A stretch of 64,000 nucleotides of DNA. Source: Ancylobacter sp. SL191. Lineage in GTDB: Bacteria > Pseudomonadota > Alphaproteobacteria > Rhizobiales > Xanthobacteraceae. Positions within the stretch are counted from its first letter, which is position 1. Each line of letters begins with the position of its first letter. Shown here one piece after another: positions 9,601-19,798 of this stretch. Location of the stretch: contig NZ_CP113056.1 in the NCBI RefSeq assembly GCF_026625645.1, forward strand, positions 3,137,001 to 3,201,000, read 5' to 3'. Under the pieces are notes generated by a model, which was not told the DNA's origin, did not search any database, and saw nothing but the letters and a program-made list of their open reading frames with translations. A program made the translations under genes and the position numbers.

Positions 9601-9632
9601 AAACCCCGCCTTCCGGTGGGAAGACGGGGTTC
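9601..9632. terminator. Bidirectional terminator between lpxB and gltA
   Basis: Inverted repeat with an outer 7-bp arm (9602-9608 with 9625-9631) and an inner TTCC/GGAA arm (9611-9614 with 9619-9622). Read leftwards it ends in GGGGTTTCTTATT, a U-rich tail suited to gltA. Read rightwards it ends in GGGGTTCC, weaker, for lpxB. Convergent genes on both sides support the call. Confidence 0.7.
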
Positions 9633-9646
9633 CTGAACTGTATCAG

Positions 9647-9669
9647 CCCGGCGGGGGACTCCCGCCGGG
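9647..9669. other. Perfect GC hairpin just after the gltA stop
   Basis: A 9-bp perfect stem (CCCGGCGGG at 9647-9655 with CCCGCCGGG at 9661-9669) with a 5-nt loop, placed 7 nt beyond the gltA stop on the minus strand. There is no U-tract next to it, so it is more likely a 3'-end stabilising hairpin ahead of the terminator at 9601-9632 than a terminator itself. Confidence 0.5.
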
Positions 9670-9676
9670 GGGCGCC

Positions 9677-10987
9677 TCACTTGCGCCGGGCGATCGGCAC
9701 GTAGTCGCGCTGGGCGGCGCCGGTGTAGAGCTGGCGCGGGCGGCCGATGCGCTGGCCGGGATCCTCGATCATCTCCTTCCACTGGCCGATCCAGCCCACG
9801 GTGCGGGCGAGGGCGAACAGCACAGTGAACATGGAGGTCGGGAAGCCCAGCGCGCGCAGCGTGATGCCCGAATAGAAGTCGATGTTCGGGTAGAGCTTGC
9901 GCTCGACGAAATACTCGTCCTGCAGCGCGATGCGCTCGAGTTCCACGGCAATGTCGAGCAGCGGGTCGTCCTTGATACCGAGCTCGCCGAGCACCTCATG
10001 GCAGGTGCGCTGCATGATCTTGGCGCGCGGGTCGTAGTTCTTGTAGACGCGGTGACCGAAGCCCATCAGGCGGAACGGGTCGTTCTTGTCCTTGGCGCGC
10101 TTGATGTATTCCGGGATGCGGTCGACCGAGCCGATCTCGCCGAGCATCTTGAGCGCGGCTTCGTTAGCGCCGCCATGGGCGGGGCCCCAGAGACAGGCGA
10201 TGCCGGCGGCGATGCAGGCGAAGGGGTTGGCGCCGGAGGAGCCGGCGAGGCGCACGGTGGAGGTCGAGGCGTTCTGCTCGTGGTCCGCATGCAGGATGAA
10301 GATGCGGTCGATGGCGCGCGAGAGCACCGGGTTCGCCTTGTACTCCTCGCAGGGTACCGAGAAGCACATGCGCAGGAAGTTCGAGGCGTAGTCCAGCTCG
10401 TTCTTCGGGTACACGAAGGGCTGGCCGATCGAGTACTTATAGGCCATCGCGGCCAGCGTCGGCATCTTCGCGATCATGCGGATCGAGGCGATCATCCGCT
10501 GCTGCGGATCGGAGATGTCGGTCGAGTCGTGGTAGAAGGCAGACATGGCGCCGACCGAGGCCACCAGCACCGCCATCGGGTGCGCGTCGCGGCGGAAGCC
10601 GTGGAAGAAGCGGCTCATCTGCTCATGCACCATCGTGTGGCGCGTGACGCGGTAGTCGAAATCCGCCTTCTGGGCGGCGGTCGGCAGCTCCCCATACAGC
10701 AGCAGGTAGCAGGTCTCGAGGAAGTCGCCGCTTTCGGCCAGCTGCTCGATCGGGTAGCCGCGATAGAGCAGAACGCCCTCGTCGCCATCGATATAGGTGA
10801 TCTGGCTTTCGCAGGAGGCGGTCGAGGTGAAGCCGGGGTCGTAGGTGAATTTGCCAGTCTGGCCGTACAGCTTGCCGATGTCGATGACGTCGGGCCCGAT
10901 GGTGCCGCCAAGGATGGGCAAATCCCAGCTTTCCTCGCCAATGGTGAGTTTGGCGGTTTTCGCCGAAGTGCCGTTAATGGCGTCCAT
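9677..10987 (-). CDS. gltA: Citrate synthase (type II, hexameric-type)
   Basis: Condenses oxaloacetate and acetyl-CoA, the entry step of the TCA cycle. 436 residues from ATG at 10987 ([14 protein letters not shown]), with GGGAG upstream; an in-frame ATG at 11005 would add six residues. The N-terminal domain with [19 protein letters not shown] is characteristic of Gram-negative, NADH-regulated citrate synthases. Catalytic His segments are seen in [15 protein letters not shown] and [12 protein letters not shown], and the Asp/His block in [16 protein letters not shown]. It ends at a terminator convergent with lpxB and is preceded by a 311-nt non-coding leader. Confidence 0.97.
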   Translation of the reverse strand: MDAINGTSAKTAKLTIGEESWDLPILGGTIGPDVIDIGKLYGQTGKFTYDPGFTSTASCESQITYIDGDEGVLLYRGYPIEQLAESGDFLETCYLLLYGELPTAAQKADFDYRVTRHTMVHEQMSRFFHGFRRDAHPMAVLVASVGAMSAFYHDSTDISDPQQRMIASIRMIAKMPTLAAMAYKYSIGQPFVYPKNELDYASNFLRMCFSVPCEEYKANPVLSRAIDRIFILHADHEQNASTSTVRLAGSSGANPFACIAAGIACLWGPAHGGANEAALKMLGEIGSVDRIPEYIKRAKDKNDPFRLMGFGHRVYKNYDPRAKIMQRTCHEVLGELGIKDDPLLDIAVELERIALQDEYFVERKLYPNIDFYSGITLRALGFPTSMFTVLFALARTVGWIGQWKEMIEDPGQRIGRPRQLYTGAAQRDYVPIARRK

Positions 10988-11298
10988 GCGCGTCTCCCTG
11001 AGCATATGGAGCCGAAAGAACGGCGCACCCTGTGCCGGTGCCGCTGCGCGCTTTCGGCGTCTGGCTGGATGGCGGGGGCAAGCGGGCGGGTGAGGCCATG
11101 CCGCAGCCTGTGCAGGGAGTCGTAGCGGTTTCGTCCCCTGCTCGCAAGCGCAGCGAAGGACGTAAGACGAAGCGACGGGAATCGTTGCCGTACAGGCTTT
11201 TACGTATTTCGCAGGCGCGTTAAATCCTCCCCGCGCGGTCCAGCAGGACCGTCAGGTGCAATGCTTGTGCAAGCCTGGCGCAAGCCTCGCCGACGCCG
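10988..11298. other. 311-nt non-coding region upstream of gltA
   Basis: No convincing gene. It lies between the gltX stop (11299) and the gltA start, both on the minus strand, so it probably holds the gltA promoter and a long 5' leader. An AT-richer pocket is at about 11195-11230. An imperfect inverted repeat (TTCGTC at 11130-11135 with GACGAA at 11166-11171) is centred near 11150. I see no confident promoter hexamers and no family-level RNA structure. Confidence 0.4.
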
Positions 11299-12735
11299 TC
11301 AGGCGACCGACGCGGCGCTCGCCTGATCGCCGATGCGCGCCAGCGTCTCGTCCTTGCCGAGAACCGCCAGCACGTCGAAAATGCCGGGCGAGGTGGTGCG
11401 GCCGGTCATCGCCGCACGCAGCGGCTGGGCCAGCGCGCCGAGCTTCACCGCCTTCGCCTCCGCCACCTGTCGCACGGCGGCCTCGGTGCTGGCGGCGGTC
11501 CAGTCGGTGACGCCGGCGAGCGCCGCGCCGGTTGCGGCGAGCAGGTCGCGCGCCTCGGGGGTGAGCAGCGCCTGAGCCTTCTCTTCCAGCGGGAAGGGGC
11601 GGGACTTCCAGATGTAGCTGGCGCTGTCGATCAGCTCGACCAGCGTCTTGGCGCGCTCCTTCAGGCCGGGCATGGCGGCGAGAAGCTGCGCCCGGCGCTC
11701 GGGTGTGAGGGCGGCGGCGATCTCCGCGCCGTTCGGCAAATGCGGCAGCACCTCGTCCAGCGCCGCCAGCAGCTCCGCATCGGGCGTCGCCCGCATGTAG
11801 AGGCCGTTGATGTTCTCCAGCTTGGCGAAGTCGAACCGCGCCGCCGAGCGGCCCACGCGGTCAAGATCGAAAAGCTGGCTCATTTCCTCGGTCGAGAAGA
11901 TTTCCTGGTCGCCATGGCTCCAGCCGAGGCGCACCAGATAGTTGCGCAGGGCGGCGGGCAGATAGCCCATGGCGCGGTAGGCATCGACGCCGAGCGCGCC
12001 ATGGCGCTTGGAGAGCTTCGCGCCGTCCGGCCCGTGGATCAGCGGGATATGCGCCATCTTCGGCACATCCCAGCCGAGCGCCAGATAGATCTGCGTCTGC
12101 CGCGCCGCATTGGTCAGATGGTCGTCGCCGCGGATGATGTGGGTGACGTTCATGTCGTGATCGTCGACCACGACCGAGAGCATGTAGGTCGGCGTGCCGT
12201 CCGAGCGCAGCAGCACGAGGTCGTCGAGATCCTTGTTGGGAATGACGACACGGCCCTGCACGAGATCGTCGATCACCGTCTCGCCCTCGGTCGGCGCCTT
12301 CAGGCGGTACACCGGCTTGCGGTCGGTCGGGTAGTCGGCGGCCGGGCGGTCGCGCCAGCGCCCGTCATAGCGCGGCGGGCGGCCTTCCTTGCGGGCGCTC
12401 TCGCGCATCTCCTCCAGCTCCTGCGCGGTCGCAAAGCACGGATAGGCGCGCCCGGCGGCAATCATCTGCTCCACCGCTTCGCGGTGCCGTTCGGCGCGAG
12501 CAAACTGGTAGATCACATCGCCGGACCAGTCGATGCCGAGCCATTTCAGCCCGTCGATGATGGCGTCGATGGCTTCCGGTGTGGAGCGCTGGCGGTCGGT
12601 GTCCTCGATGCGCAGCAGCATCGTGCCGCCCTTCGCCCGGGCATAGAGCCAGTTGAACAGCGCGGTGCGCGCGCCGCCAATGTGCAGGAAACCGGTGGGC
12701 GAGGGGGCGAAGCGGGTAACGACGGTCTCGGACAT
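11299..12735 (-). CDS. gltX: Glutamate--tRNA ligase
   Basis: Class I aminoacyl-tRNA synthetase charging tRNA-Glu, and in many alphaproteobacteria tRNA-Gln as well, corrected later by GatCAB. 478 residues from ATG 12735 ([16 protein letters not shown]). The HIGH motif appears as [11 protein letters not shown], the KMSKS motif as AKLSKRHGA, and the adenylate-binding segment [10 protein letters not shown] is present. An upstream in-frame extension to 12855 is arginine/proline-rich and not family-like, so it was excluded. comEC is read divergently from the other side. Confidence 0.96.
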   Translation of the reverse strand: MSETVVTRFAPSPTGFLHIGGARTALFNWLYARAKGGTMLLRIEDTDRQRSTPEAIDAIIDGLKWLGIDWSGDVIYQFARAERHREAVEQMIAAGRAYPCFATAQELEEMRESARKEGRPPRYDGRWRDRPAADYPTDRKPVYRLKAPTEGETVIDDLVQGRVVIPNKDLDDLVLLRSDGTPTYMLSVVVDDHDMNVTHIIRGDDHLTNAARQTQIYLALGWDVPKMAHIPLIHGPDGAKLSKRHGALGVDAYRAMGYLPAALRNYLVRLGWSHGDQEIFSTEEMSQLFDLDRVGRSAARFDFAKLENINGLYMRATPDAELLAALDEVLPHLPNGAEIAAALTPERRAQLLAAMPGLKERAKTLVELIDSASYIWKSRPFPLEEKAQALLTPEARDLLAATGAALAGVTDWTAASTEAAVRQVAEAKAVKLGALAQPLRAAMTGRTTSPGIFDVLAVLGKDETLARIGDQASAASVA

Positions 12736-12838
12736 ATCTCTTCCGTCTCGCGTCGCCGGTAACGGGCGACGGCACAGCATGGCGGATGCGGACGGTGCGT
12801 GTACCATAGCTCCCCGGCGTGGGAAATGGCGGCGCCGC

Positions 12839-15730
12839 ATGGCTGGCGCCCGCATTCTGGGCAGGCGCCGCGCGCCGGCGGCGAGCGGGTGGGGCAGGGG
12901 CGTGAAGGGCGCAGGCGAGCCCCGTCCGGGGCGTCAGGATGAGGGGGGCGGATGGAGGCGGCGCGGGCGGGCGCGAGCCATCGCCCTCGGCGTGCCGCGT
13001 GGCGCGCGCGGCAGCCTCATCCACCTGCCGGGGATCACCGGACGGCTCATGGAGGCGCTGGGCGCGGCACTCGCGCTGGAGGTCGACGAGCGGCGCTTCT
13101 TCCTGTTCCTGCCGGTCATGTTCGCGGCCGGCATCGCGCTCTATTTCGGTGCGCCAAGCGAACCCTGGCCCTATGCGGGCCTGATCCCCGCTGTCGCCCT
13201 CACCGTGCTCACCCTGCTGGCGCGCGAGCGCCCGCTGGCCTTCCATCTGCTGGCCCTGCTGGCGACCCTCGCCGCCGGCTTCGCCACCGCCAGCCTGCAG
13301 GTGCAGCGCATCGCCCATCCGGTGCTGCAACGCGCGGTCGACGGGGTGGAGATTGCCGGCTTCGTCGAGGCGGCGGAGCAGCGGGCGCGCGGCAGCCGCA
13401 TCACCCTCGCGCTCACGCGGTTCGAGGGGCGGGGCGAGTATAACGGCGAGACCGCGCCGCGGCGGGTGCGGGTGACGCTGACGAGCCGTTCCCCGCCCGA
13501 CGTCGGCGCCCATGTGGCGCTGCGGGCGAGCCTCGCCCCGCCGCCCGGTCCGGCCTATCCCGGCGGTTTCGATTTCGGCCGGCTGGCTTGGCTGGAGGGG
13601 ATTGGCGCCACCGGTTTCGCGTTGGGCAAGGTGACGGTCGCTCCCACGACTGCCGAACCGCCGGCAGGGCTCGCCGTCAGCGCCTGGCTCGCGGCGACGC
13701 GCGCGACGATTGCCGAGCGTATCCGCGCGGCGCTGCTCCCGCCGGGCGCATCGGCGCCGATGCAGGGCGATGCGGCCATCGCCGTTGCGCTGGTGACGGG
13801 GCTGCGCGACGGGGTGCCGGAGAGTATCGAGGAGAGCATGCGGGTGGCTGGCCTCTCGCATGTTCTGTCCATCTCCGGCCTGCACATGGCGCTGGTGGCG
13901 ACGGGCATGTTCTTTCTGGTGCGGGCGCTGCTCGCGCTCTCGCCGGCACTGGCGCTGCGCTACCCCATCAAGAACTGGGCGGCGGTGCCGGCCGCGCTGG
14001 CGGCGACCTTCTATCTCGTGCTGTCCGGCGGCGAAGTGGCGACGCAGCGCGCCTATCTGATGACGCTGATCGTGCTCGCCGGCGTCGCTCTCGGCCGGCC
14101 CGCGCTGACGCTGCGCACCCTGGCGGTCGCCGCCCTGCTGGTTCTGGCGCTTACCCCTTGGGCGGTGCTCGATCCCGGCGCGCAGATGTCCTTTGCCGCG
14201 ACGCTGGCGCTGGTCGCCGCCTATGCGCGATGGGGGCGGCAGGTGGCGGAACTGCCGGGCGCGCGGCTTGGCTGGCTGCACCGGCCGGCGGTCTATATCG
14301 CCGCTCTGGTGCTGACATCGCTGGCGGCGGGCCTCGCGACCGCGCCCTTCGCCGCCTATCACTTCCAGCGACTCGCGCCGCTGAGCCTCATCGCCAATCT
14401 CGCGGCGATGCCGATCGCCTCCTTCATCATCATGCCGGCGGGGTTGGCGGGGGCGCTGCTCATTCCGTTCGGCTGGGACGCGCCGGCCTGGCATGTGATG
14501 GGCTGGGGCATCGGGCGGATGGTCGATATCTCCCGCGCCGTCGCCGCCGTGCCCGGTGCTGATCGCGGCCTGCCGGCGCTGCCGCTGGCGAGCCTCGTGC
14601 TGTTCGCGCTAGCGCTTACCGCCTTCTGCCTGCTGCGCAGTCGGCTGATGCTCGTCGCACCCGTGCTGGCGCTGGCCGGGCTCGCGCTGGCGCCGCTGCG
14701 CGACCGGCCGGACATACTGGTCGACCGCGAGGGGCGGACGGTGGCGGTGCGCCAGAGCGACGGGCGACTGGCGCTGATGGGCGACCGTGATCGCGGCCTT
14801 ACCGGCCGCTTCGTCGTCGAGCAATGGCTCAGTGCCGAGGGCGAACGCGCGCGCCTCGAGGATCCGAGCCTGACGCAGGCGGCGCGCTGCGATCCGCTGG
14901 GCTGTACGCTGCGCCTGGCGGGCGGCGAGATCGTCGCCTTGTCGCGCCACCGCGCCTCATTGGAGGAGGACTGCCGGCGCGTGGGGCTGCTGATCACCAC
15001 CGAGGCGCCGCCCCATGACTGCGCGGCGCAGGTGCTGCGCATCGATCCACGACGGCAGACCTCGGCGCTGGCGCTGTACCGCGATGAGGTCGGGCCGGAA
15101 CCCGCGGCAATGGCCGGGCTCACCGGCCTTGCTGATGCCGAAGATGGTATCACTGACGATGAAGATGGTGGCCCGCGCGGGGGGGGCGGCGCTCCCGTTG
15201 AGGGACCGGCGGAGACGACGGCTCACATTCTGGCGCGCAGCATGGTCGAGCAGACGCAGCATCCTTCGCCGCAGAGCGCAGCGGAGAGCGGAGTGCGTGC
15301 CTCTGTCGACGCTCGCGCCAGAGGCACTCCTCAAGGGGGCGCCCCCGGCAGCGCGCCGGCGAGTGCCCCCACCGATGCGGCCAACCCTGCGCTGCCTGAT
15401 GATCGCATATCCCGTCGCACGGAGGCGCCACTCCCGAACGTGAACGAGAGCGCCACGCCACTCTCCACCACTATGCCGCCTGACGACGTACTATCTGGAG
15501 CGATGGCGTCTTCAGCCGCGTCGCCGACCGCACCCGGCGCGATCGGTTCGCATCGGCCCCAGCCGTACGCGCCCGTTCTCCGGCCACCGTCACCTCTGGC
15601 GACGGCACCTGAACGGCCTACCGCACCACCACACGAACCGAGACCAAAGGTCCTCTGGCGGGTGATCGACTCCCGCCCACCGGATGGCGCCCGGCCGTGG
15701 CTGCCAGCGGCACTGCCTCCACGCCGGTGA
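12839..15730 (+). CDS. comEC: ComEC/Rec2-family DNA-uptake channel protein with extended C-terminal tail
   Basis: Polytopic membrane protein of the family that carries single-stranded DNA across the inner membrane in transformation. After an N-terminal hydrophobic/DUF4131-like region (about bases 13100-13650) comes the competence domain with [34 protein letters not shown] and many transmembrane helices to about 14700. A short soluble domain follows. The start is uncertain: ATG 12839, GTG 12902 and ATG 13049 are in frame, and the conserved hydrophobic start [12 protein letters not shown] lies just after 13049. Near the end a Pro/Ala/Ser/Thr-rich stretch of about 186 residues separates LALYRDE from the terminal [12 protein letters not shown]. 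It converges with lexA. Whether the cell is transformable cannot be told from this gene. Confidence 0.88.
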   Translation: MAGARILGRRRAPAASGWGRGVKGAGEPRPGRQDEGGGWRRRGRARAIALGVPRGARGSLIHLPGITGRLMEALGAALALEVDERRFFLFLPVMFAAGIALYFGAPSEPWPYAGLIPAVALTVLTLLARERPLAFHLLALLATLAAGFATASLQVQRIAHPVLQRAVDGVEIAGFVEAAEQRARGSRITLALTRFEGRGEYNGETAPRRVRVTLTSRSPPDVGAHVALRASLAPPPGPAYPGGFDFGRLAWLEGIGATGFALGKVTVAPTTAEPPAGLAVSAWLAATRATIAERIRAALLPPGASAPMQGDAAIAVALVTGLRDGVPESIEESMRVAGLSHVLSISGLHMALVATGMFFLVRALLALSPALALRYPIKNWAAVPAALAATFYLVLSGGEVATQRAYLMTLIVLAGVALGRPALTLRTLAVAALLVLALTPWAVLDPGAQMSFAATLALVAAYARWGRQVAELPGARLGWLHRPAVYIAALVLTSLAAGLATAPFAAYHFQRLAPLSLIANLAAMPIASFIIMPAGLAGALLIPFGWDAPAWHVMGWGIGRMVDISRAVAAVPGADRGLPALPLASLVLFALALTAFCLLRSRLMLVAPVLALAGLALAPLRDRPDILVDREGRTVAVRQSDGRLALMGDRDRGLTGRFVVEQWLSAEGERARLEDPSLTQAARCDPLGCTLRLAGGEIVALSRHRASLEEDCRRVGLLITTEAPPHDCAAQVLRIDPRRQTSALALYRDEVGPEPAAMAGLTGLADAEDGITDDEDGGPRGGGGAPVEGPAETTAHILARSMVEQTQHPSPQSAAESGVRASVDARARGTPQGGAPGSAPASAPTDAANPALPDDRISRRTEAPLPNVNESATPLSTTMPPDDVLSGAMASSAASPTAPGAIGSHRPQPYAPVLRPPSPLATAPERPTAPPHEPRPKVLWRVIDSRPPDGARPWLPAALPPRR
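15091..15648 (+). other. Low-complexity insertion in the ComEC C-terminus
   Basis: The coding frame stays open across about 558 nt that encode residues dominated by Pro, Ala, Ser, Thr and Gly with no recognisable fold. The DNA contains palindromic elements, such as the 9-bp arms GTGCCTCTG and CAGAGGCAC around 15296-15328 and GGGGGCGCCCCC near 15340. This suggests expansion by, or from, intergenic-type repeat DNA. The typical ComEC terminal motif (RPW.P) resumes after it, so it reads as an insertion rather than a frameshifted tail. Confidence 0.55.
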
Positions 15731-15791
15731 GACGCGACGAGCCGGTCGATGCCGGTCCACGAGCCGCTCCCGGAAACGCGGCCGTTCCCGC

Positions 15792-16493
15792 TCAGTAGCG
15801 CCGGAACAGCGCGACGAGACGGCCCTGGATCTGCACCCGGTCGGGGCCGAAGATGCGGGTCTCATAAGCCGGATTGGCGGCCTCCAGCGCGATGGAGGCG
15901 CCTTTACGGCGCAGGCGTTTCAGCGTGGCGTCCTCATCATCGATCAGCGCCACCACGATATCGCCGGTGCTGGCGGTATCGGATTTGCGGATCAGCGCGA
16001 GATCACCGTCGAAGATGCCGGCCTCGATCATCGAATCACCGCGCACCTCAAGGGCGAAATGCTCGCCGCCCGAGAGCATTTCCGGCGGCATGTTGATCGT
16101 GCTGTCGGGCGACTGGATGGCGGAGATGGGTGAGCCGGCGGCGATGCGGCCGACAATGGGGATGGCCACCGGGCGCCGGGAATCCTCCTCCACAGCGGCA
16201 GAGGGAAGCTTCACCCGCCCAAGGCTGCCCTCGATGACATTCGGCGCAAAGGCGGCGCGCGCGGGGCGGGACTGCGCGTCTTCCGGCAGGCGGAGTACTT
16301 CGAGCGCGCGTGCCCGGTTGGGCAGGCGGCGGATGAAGCCGCGCTCTTCCAGCGCCGTGATCAGGCGGTGAATGCCCGATTTCGACCGCAGGTCCAGCGC
16401 CTCCTTCATTTCCTCGAAGGAGGGGGGCACGCCGTCCCTTTTCAGGCGTTCGTCGATGAAGAGCAGCAGCTCGTGCTGTTTGCGGGTGAGCAT
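15792..16493 (-). CDS. lexA: SOS repressor LexA
   Basis: Transcriptional repressor and self-cleaving protease of the SOS response. 233 residues from ATG 16493 ([13 protein letters not shown]). Winged-helix DNA-binding domain at 1-70 with [18 protein letters not shown], the alphaproteobacterial form of the recognition helix. The cleavage site Ala-Gly is in [12 protein letters not shown]. The serine of the S24 peptidase dyad is in [10 protein letters not shown] and the lysine in EDATLKRL. Its own operator lies at 16562-16576, so it is autoregulated. In most relatives lexA follows moeA directly; here three genes intervene. Confidence 0.97.
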   Translation of the reverse strand: MLTRKQHELLLFIDERLKRDGVPPSFEEMKEALDLRSKSGIHRLITALEERGFIRRLPNRARALEVLRLPEDAQSRPARAAFAPNVIEGSLGRVKLPSAAVEEDSRRPVAIPIVGRIAAGSPISAIQSPDSTINMPPEMLSGGEHFALEVRGDSMIEAGIFDGDLALIRKSDTASTGDIVVALIDDEDATLKRLRRKGASIALEAANPAYETRIFGPDRVQIQGRLVALFRRY

Positions 16494-16561
16494 CGATCCC
16501 GATCCGTCTGTAGGGCGCCCGAGGGCCGTTAAGCGAAACAAATCACGAACAAACACTATCC

Positions 16562-16576
16562 GTTCTTTGTGTGTTC
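16562..16576 (-). promoter_or_regulatory. LexA operator (SOS box) within the lexA promoter
   Basis: The top strand reads GTTC, seven bases, GTTC (bottom strand GAACACACAAAGAAC), an exact match to the alphaproteobacterial SOS box GTTC-N7-GTTC. On the lexA strand it lies between a possible -35 (TTGTGG, about 16575-16580) and a possible -10 (GATAGT, about 16555-16560), where bound LexA would block polymerase. It is 69 nt upstream of the lexA ATG. Confidence 0.88.
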
Positions 16577-16666
16577 CACAACGGGGAATTCTCGCCCTGC
16601 CGCAACTCTGGCGCGCGACAGACAGGTCGGTTATCTGTATGCAATGGCCCAGATATTGCCTAATGC

Positions 16667-16676
16667 CTATGCATAG
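16667..16676. promoter_or_regulatory. Palindrome upstream of atzF, candidate GntR operator
   Basis: CTATGCATAG is a perfect 10-base palindrome, 29 nt ahead of the atzF GTG start, in an AT-richer patch (about 16630-16676) that should contain the promoter. FCD-type GntR proteins often bind short AT-rich palindromes near the genes they control, and one is encoded in this cluster. The pairing of site and regulator is inference. Confidence 0.35.
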
Positions 16677-16705
16677 TCCTGCGTGCAGCACGAAAGGCGC
16701 GAGTC

Positions 16706-18529
16706 GTGATCGGAACCATAGCTGACATTGTCGCCGCCCACCGCGCGGGGCGGGCCCGGCCGGCGGAAACGGTGGCGCGGGCGCGGGCACTTATCGTGGC
16801 GCATGGCGATCCGGCGGTGTTCACGGCGCTGGTCGACGATGCCGGCATCACGACCCAGCTCGCGCGGCTGGAGGGCGCCGACCCCGCCCAGATGCCGCTC
16901 TACGGCGTGCCCTTCGCGGTGAAGGACAACATCGACGTCGCCGGCCTGCCGACCACCTGTGCCTGCCCGGACTATGCCTATCCAGCCACGCGCGACGCGG
17001 CGGCGGTGGCGCGGCTGCGCCGGGCGGGGGCGATCATCCTCGGCAAGACCAATCTCGACCAGTTCGCCACCGGGCTCAACGGCACGCGCTCACCCTATGG
17101 CACGCCGCGAAATCCCGTGCGCGATGATCTGGTGCCGGGCGGGTCGAGCTCCGGCTCGGCGGTTGCGGTCGCGGCGGGGCTCGTGGCCTTTGCGCTGGGG
17201 ACGGACACGGCGGGGTCCGGCCGCGTGCCAGCGGGGCTGAACAATATTGTCGGTCTGAAGCCCAGTCTCGGCCTTGTCTCGACGCGCGGCGTCGTGCCCG
17301 CTTGCCGCTCGCTGGACTGCGTGTCGGTCTTCGCGCTCACGGTGGAAGACGCGCTGCTGGCGACATCGGTGATGGCCGGGCCGGACGAGGATGATCCTTA
17401 TTCGCGCGTCTTGCCGCTGGGGGGGCTCGCCGGTTTTCCGGCCGGGCCGACGCTCGCCGTGCCGCGCGCGCAGGATCTCGTGACCTTCGGTGACCGCGCC
17501 TCGGAGGCGGGGTTCCGCCGCGCCGCCGAGCGCATGGCGCGGCTGGGGGCGCGGCTGGTCGAGATCGACCTCACACCGTTCTTCGAGACGGCGCGGCTGC
17601 TTTATGAGGGGCCGTGGGTGGCGGAGCGCTACGCGGCGGTCGGCGCCTTTCTCGAATCGCGGCCGGCCTCGGTGCATCCGGTGGTCGCCGGCATCATCGA
17701 GCAGGGCCGCCATTTCAGCGCCGTCGAGGCATTTCGTGGGCAGTACCGGCTGGCGGAGCTTAAGGCGCAGGTGCGGGCGGCGCTTGCCGGCATCGACGCC
17801 CTGATGGTGCCGACCATGCCGACGGTCTTCACCGTCGCGCAGATGCAGGCCGAGCCGGTGCGCTGCAACAGCCAGCTCGGCGTCTACACCAATTTCGTCA
17901 ACCTGCTCGATATGTGCGGCCTCGCCGTGCCGGCGGAGATTCGCGCGGATGGCGCGCCGGCGGGCATCACCCTGCTGGCGCCGGCGGGGCAGGACGCCCA
18001 TCTCGCCGCGCTCGGCGCTGCCTTCCATCGCGACACCGGGCTGACGCTCGGCGCGACCGGAGCCGCTCATCCTGCCGCCTCCACCGCCATGCCCGCCCCG
18101 GCGCCCGGCTATGTGGCGGTCGCCCTGTTCGGGGCGCATCTGTCCGGCCTGCCGCTCAATGGCGAGCTGGTCGAGACCGGCGGGTTGTTCATCCGCGAGG
18201 CGCGCACAAGCCCGGATTATCGTCTCTTCCTTCTGCCGGAGGGCCGGGTGCGCCGGCCCGGCCTGCTGCGCGGGGGCGCGGGTTCCGGCGGGCGCATTGC
18301 CTGTGAGGTCTGGGCGCTGCCGGAAGCCGCCTTTGGGCGGCTGGTGGCGGGCATCCCTGCGCCGCTTGGCATCGCCACGGTAACGCTGGAGGACGGCACG
18401 TCGGTGAAGGGCTTCGCCATGGAGGCCGCTGCTGCACCAGCGGCGCGCGACATCACCAGCTTCGGCGGCTGGCGCGCCTTTTTGGCGGATGAGGCGGCGC
18501 GGCGCGGGCTTCTGGCGCCGGCGGGCTGA
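16706..18529 (+). CDS. atzF: Allophanate hydrolase (AtzF type)
   Basis: Amidase-signature enzyme hydrolysing allophanate to ammonium and carbon dioxide, a nitrogen-releasing step in urea (via urea carboxylase), cyanurate and ureide catabolism. 607 residues from GTG 16706. The catalytic triad can be read: Lys73 in AVKDNID, Ser147 in [11 protein letters not shown], Ser171 in [11 protein letters not shown], with the same spacing as Pseudomonas AtzF. A second domain at about 465-595 ([12 protein letters not shown] to VKGFAM) is the C-terminal domain specific to true allophanate hydrolases, separating it from GatA. No urea carboxylase is nearby. It is transcribed away from lexA and toward gntR. 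Confidence 0.93.
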   Translation: MIGTIADIVAAHRAGRARPAETVARARALIVAHGDPAVFTALVDDAGITTQLARLEGADPAQMPLYGVPFAVKDNIDVAGLPTTCACPDYAYPATRDAAAVARLRRAGAIILGKTNLDQFATGLNGTRSPYGTPRNPVRDDLVPGGSSSGSAVAVAAGLVAFALGTDTAGSGRVPAGLNNIVGLKPSLGLVSTRGVVPACRSLDCVSVFALTVEDALLATSVMAGPDEDDPYSRVLPLGGLAGFPAGPTLAVPRAQDLVTFGDRASEAGFRRAAERMARLGARLVEIDLTPFFETARLLYEGPWVAERYAAVGAFLESRPASVHPVVAGIIEQGRHFSAVEAFRGQYRLAELKAQVRAALAGIDALMVPTMPTVFTVAQMQAEPVRCNSQLGVYTNFVNLLDMCGLAVPAEIRADGAPAGITLLAPAGQDAHLAALGAAFHRDTGLTLGATGAAHPAASTAMPAPAPGYVAVALFGAHLSGLPLNGELVETGGLFIREARTSPDYRLFLLPEGRVRRPGLLRGGAGSGGRIACEVWALPEAAFGRLVAGIPAPLGIATVTLEDGTSVKGFAMEAAAAPAARDITSFGGWRAFLADEAARRGLLAPAG

Positions 18530-18565
18530 GAAGCCGAATCAGCTGGCGCCGGTAAGCGCCTGAAA

Positions 18566-19258
18566 TCAAACGGTCTGAGCGTATTGCTCGTAGGCGTCGT
18601 GGACGATGGTGATGTGCGAGCGCATGGCAGCAGCGGCGGCGTCCCGCTCGCCACGCAGCACGGCGGTGACCACCCGTTCATGCTCGCGATGGGACAGGGC
18701 AAGACGGCCGAGCGCGTGGAACTGGGCGCGCCGAAAGGGCGAGAGGCGCCGGCGCGTGCCGACGGTGATCTCCACCAGATAGTCGTTATGGCTGCCGGCA
18801 TAGAGCGCGGCATGGAACTGCTCATTGGCCTCGCGATAGGCGGGGAAGTCGCCGGCTCGCATCATGTCGCCCATGCTCTGGTGAAGCTGGTCGAGCTGCC
18901 GGCGCTCCGCCGGGGTCATGGCCAGCGCCGCGAGGCCGGCGCAGAGCGCCTCCAGTTCCGCCATCACGTCGAACATATCCTGCAGCCGCTCAAGGCTGGG
19001 ACGCGCGACCACGGCGCCGCGATGCGGACGGGCATCGACCAAGCCCGAGGCGGCGAGCTCGCGCAGCGCCTCGCGCACCGGGGTACGGGACACACCGAAT
19101 CGCGCGGCCAGCACCGTCTCGTCCAGCGCCGTGCCGGGGGGTAAGCGGCCGCGGGTGATCTCGTCGGCGAGCTGGAGCCGCAATTCCTCGGCGCGGGTAA
19201 CCCGCTTGCGGGCCTCGGAAAGGGGGCCGGCGACCGGCGGCATCACGGCAAGGGACAT
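18566..19258 (-). CDS. GntR-family transcriptional regulator (FCD subfamily)
   Basis: 230 residues from ATG 19258 (MSLAVMPPVAG). N-terminal winged helix at about 20-85 with the hallmark RFGVSRTPVREALREL, followed by an all-helical FCD ligand-binding domain. The metal/ligand histidine pattern is suggested by NEQFHAALY and LSHREHERVV. It probably senses a catabolite of the adjacent allophanate/ureide genes; the ligand cannot be named from sequence. It ends 36 nt from the convergent atzF stop and is probably co-transcribed with the upstream hpxZ-like gene. An in-frame start at 19312 is possible but less family-like. Confidence 0.88.
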   Translation of the reverse strand: MSLAVMPPVAGPLSEARKRVTRAEELRLQLADEITRGRLPPGTALDETVLAARFGVSRTPVREALRELAASGLVDARPHRGAVVARPSLERLQDMFDVMAELEALCAGLAALAMTPAERRQLDQLHQSMGDMMRAGDFPAYREANEQFHAALYAGSHNDYLVEITVGTRRRLSPFRRAQFHALGRLALSHREHERVVTAVLRGERDAAAAAMRSHITIVHDAYEQYAQTV

Positions 19259-19358
19259 CGGGCTCAACAACCAGAAGGACAGGCGTGCCGGGACGATGAA
19301 GGACGGCGACATGCCGAAGCTAGCATGATGCGCCCGGCCCGTCGCGCGGCGTGCGGCG

Positions 19359-19751
19359 TCATCCTTCGTCGGGATCGGCGATGATGCTCACATGCGCCGC
19401 GACGACCTTCCAGCCCTCGGGCGTGCGCATCCAGGTCTGCATCTGCCGGCCGATACGCCCGGGCATGACAGGACGGCGGAACAGGGTGGACGCCACCGCC
19501 ATGTCGCGGCCATAGGTGGTGATGACCGTCTTCTCCAGCGTCCGTTCAAGCCCATGCGGCGAACGCGCCTTGCGGAACGCCCGGATGGCCTCGATGCCGT
19601 AGAGATTCTCGCCATTGCCGTAGCGAATGGTGGTCGGATCGGCCCAGAACAGCGCGTCGAGCCCGGCAACATCGTTGCTCACCAGCGCCTGCTCATAACG
19701 GCCGAAGGCGGCTTCGACCTCGGCCTTCACGTCGGGAAGATTGATGTCCAT
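19359..19751 (-). CDS. hpxZ: HpxZ/AtzH-like protein (DUF3225, SnoaL/NTF2 fold)
   Basis: 130 residues from ATG 19751 ([16 protein letters not shown]), with AAGGGG upstream. The sequence matches the oxalurate-catabolism HpxZ / AtzH family as I recall it: [50 protein letters not shown] and [20 protein letters not shown]. These are NTF2-like cone-fold proteins found with amidase-signature enzymes in purine, triazine and allophanate clusters. Its partners AtzG and AtzE (HpxX/HpxY) are not in this window. It begins 47 nt after the moeA stop on the same strand, so read-through from the trp-moa operon is possible. Confidence 0.85.
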   Translation of the reverse strand: MDINLPDVKAEVEAAFGRYEQALVSNDVAGLDALFWADPTTIRYGNGENLYGIEAIRAFRKARSPHGLERTLEKTVITTYGRDMAVASTLFRRPVMPGRIGRQMQTWMRTPEGWKVVAAHVSIIADPDEG

Positions 19752-19798
19752 GGAGTGCCCCTTCTGACGGTTCAGAACATCGCGTGCGGCCTGCCGGG

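Noticed and set aside
12365..14494. 709-codon minus-strand frame opposite the comEC 5' half
   Set aside because: Includes an out-of-frame stretch of gltX and Arg-rich sequence; comEC and gltX explain the region.
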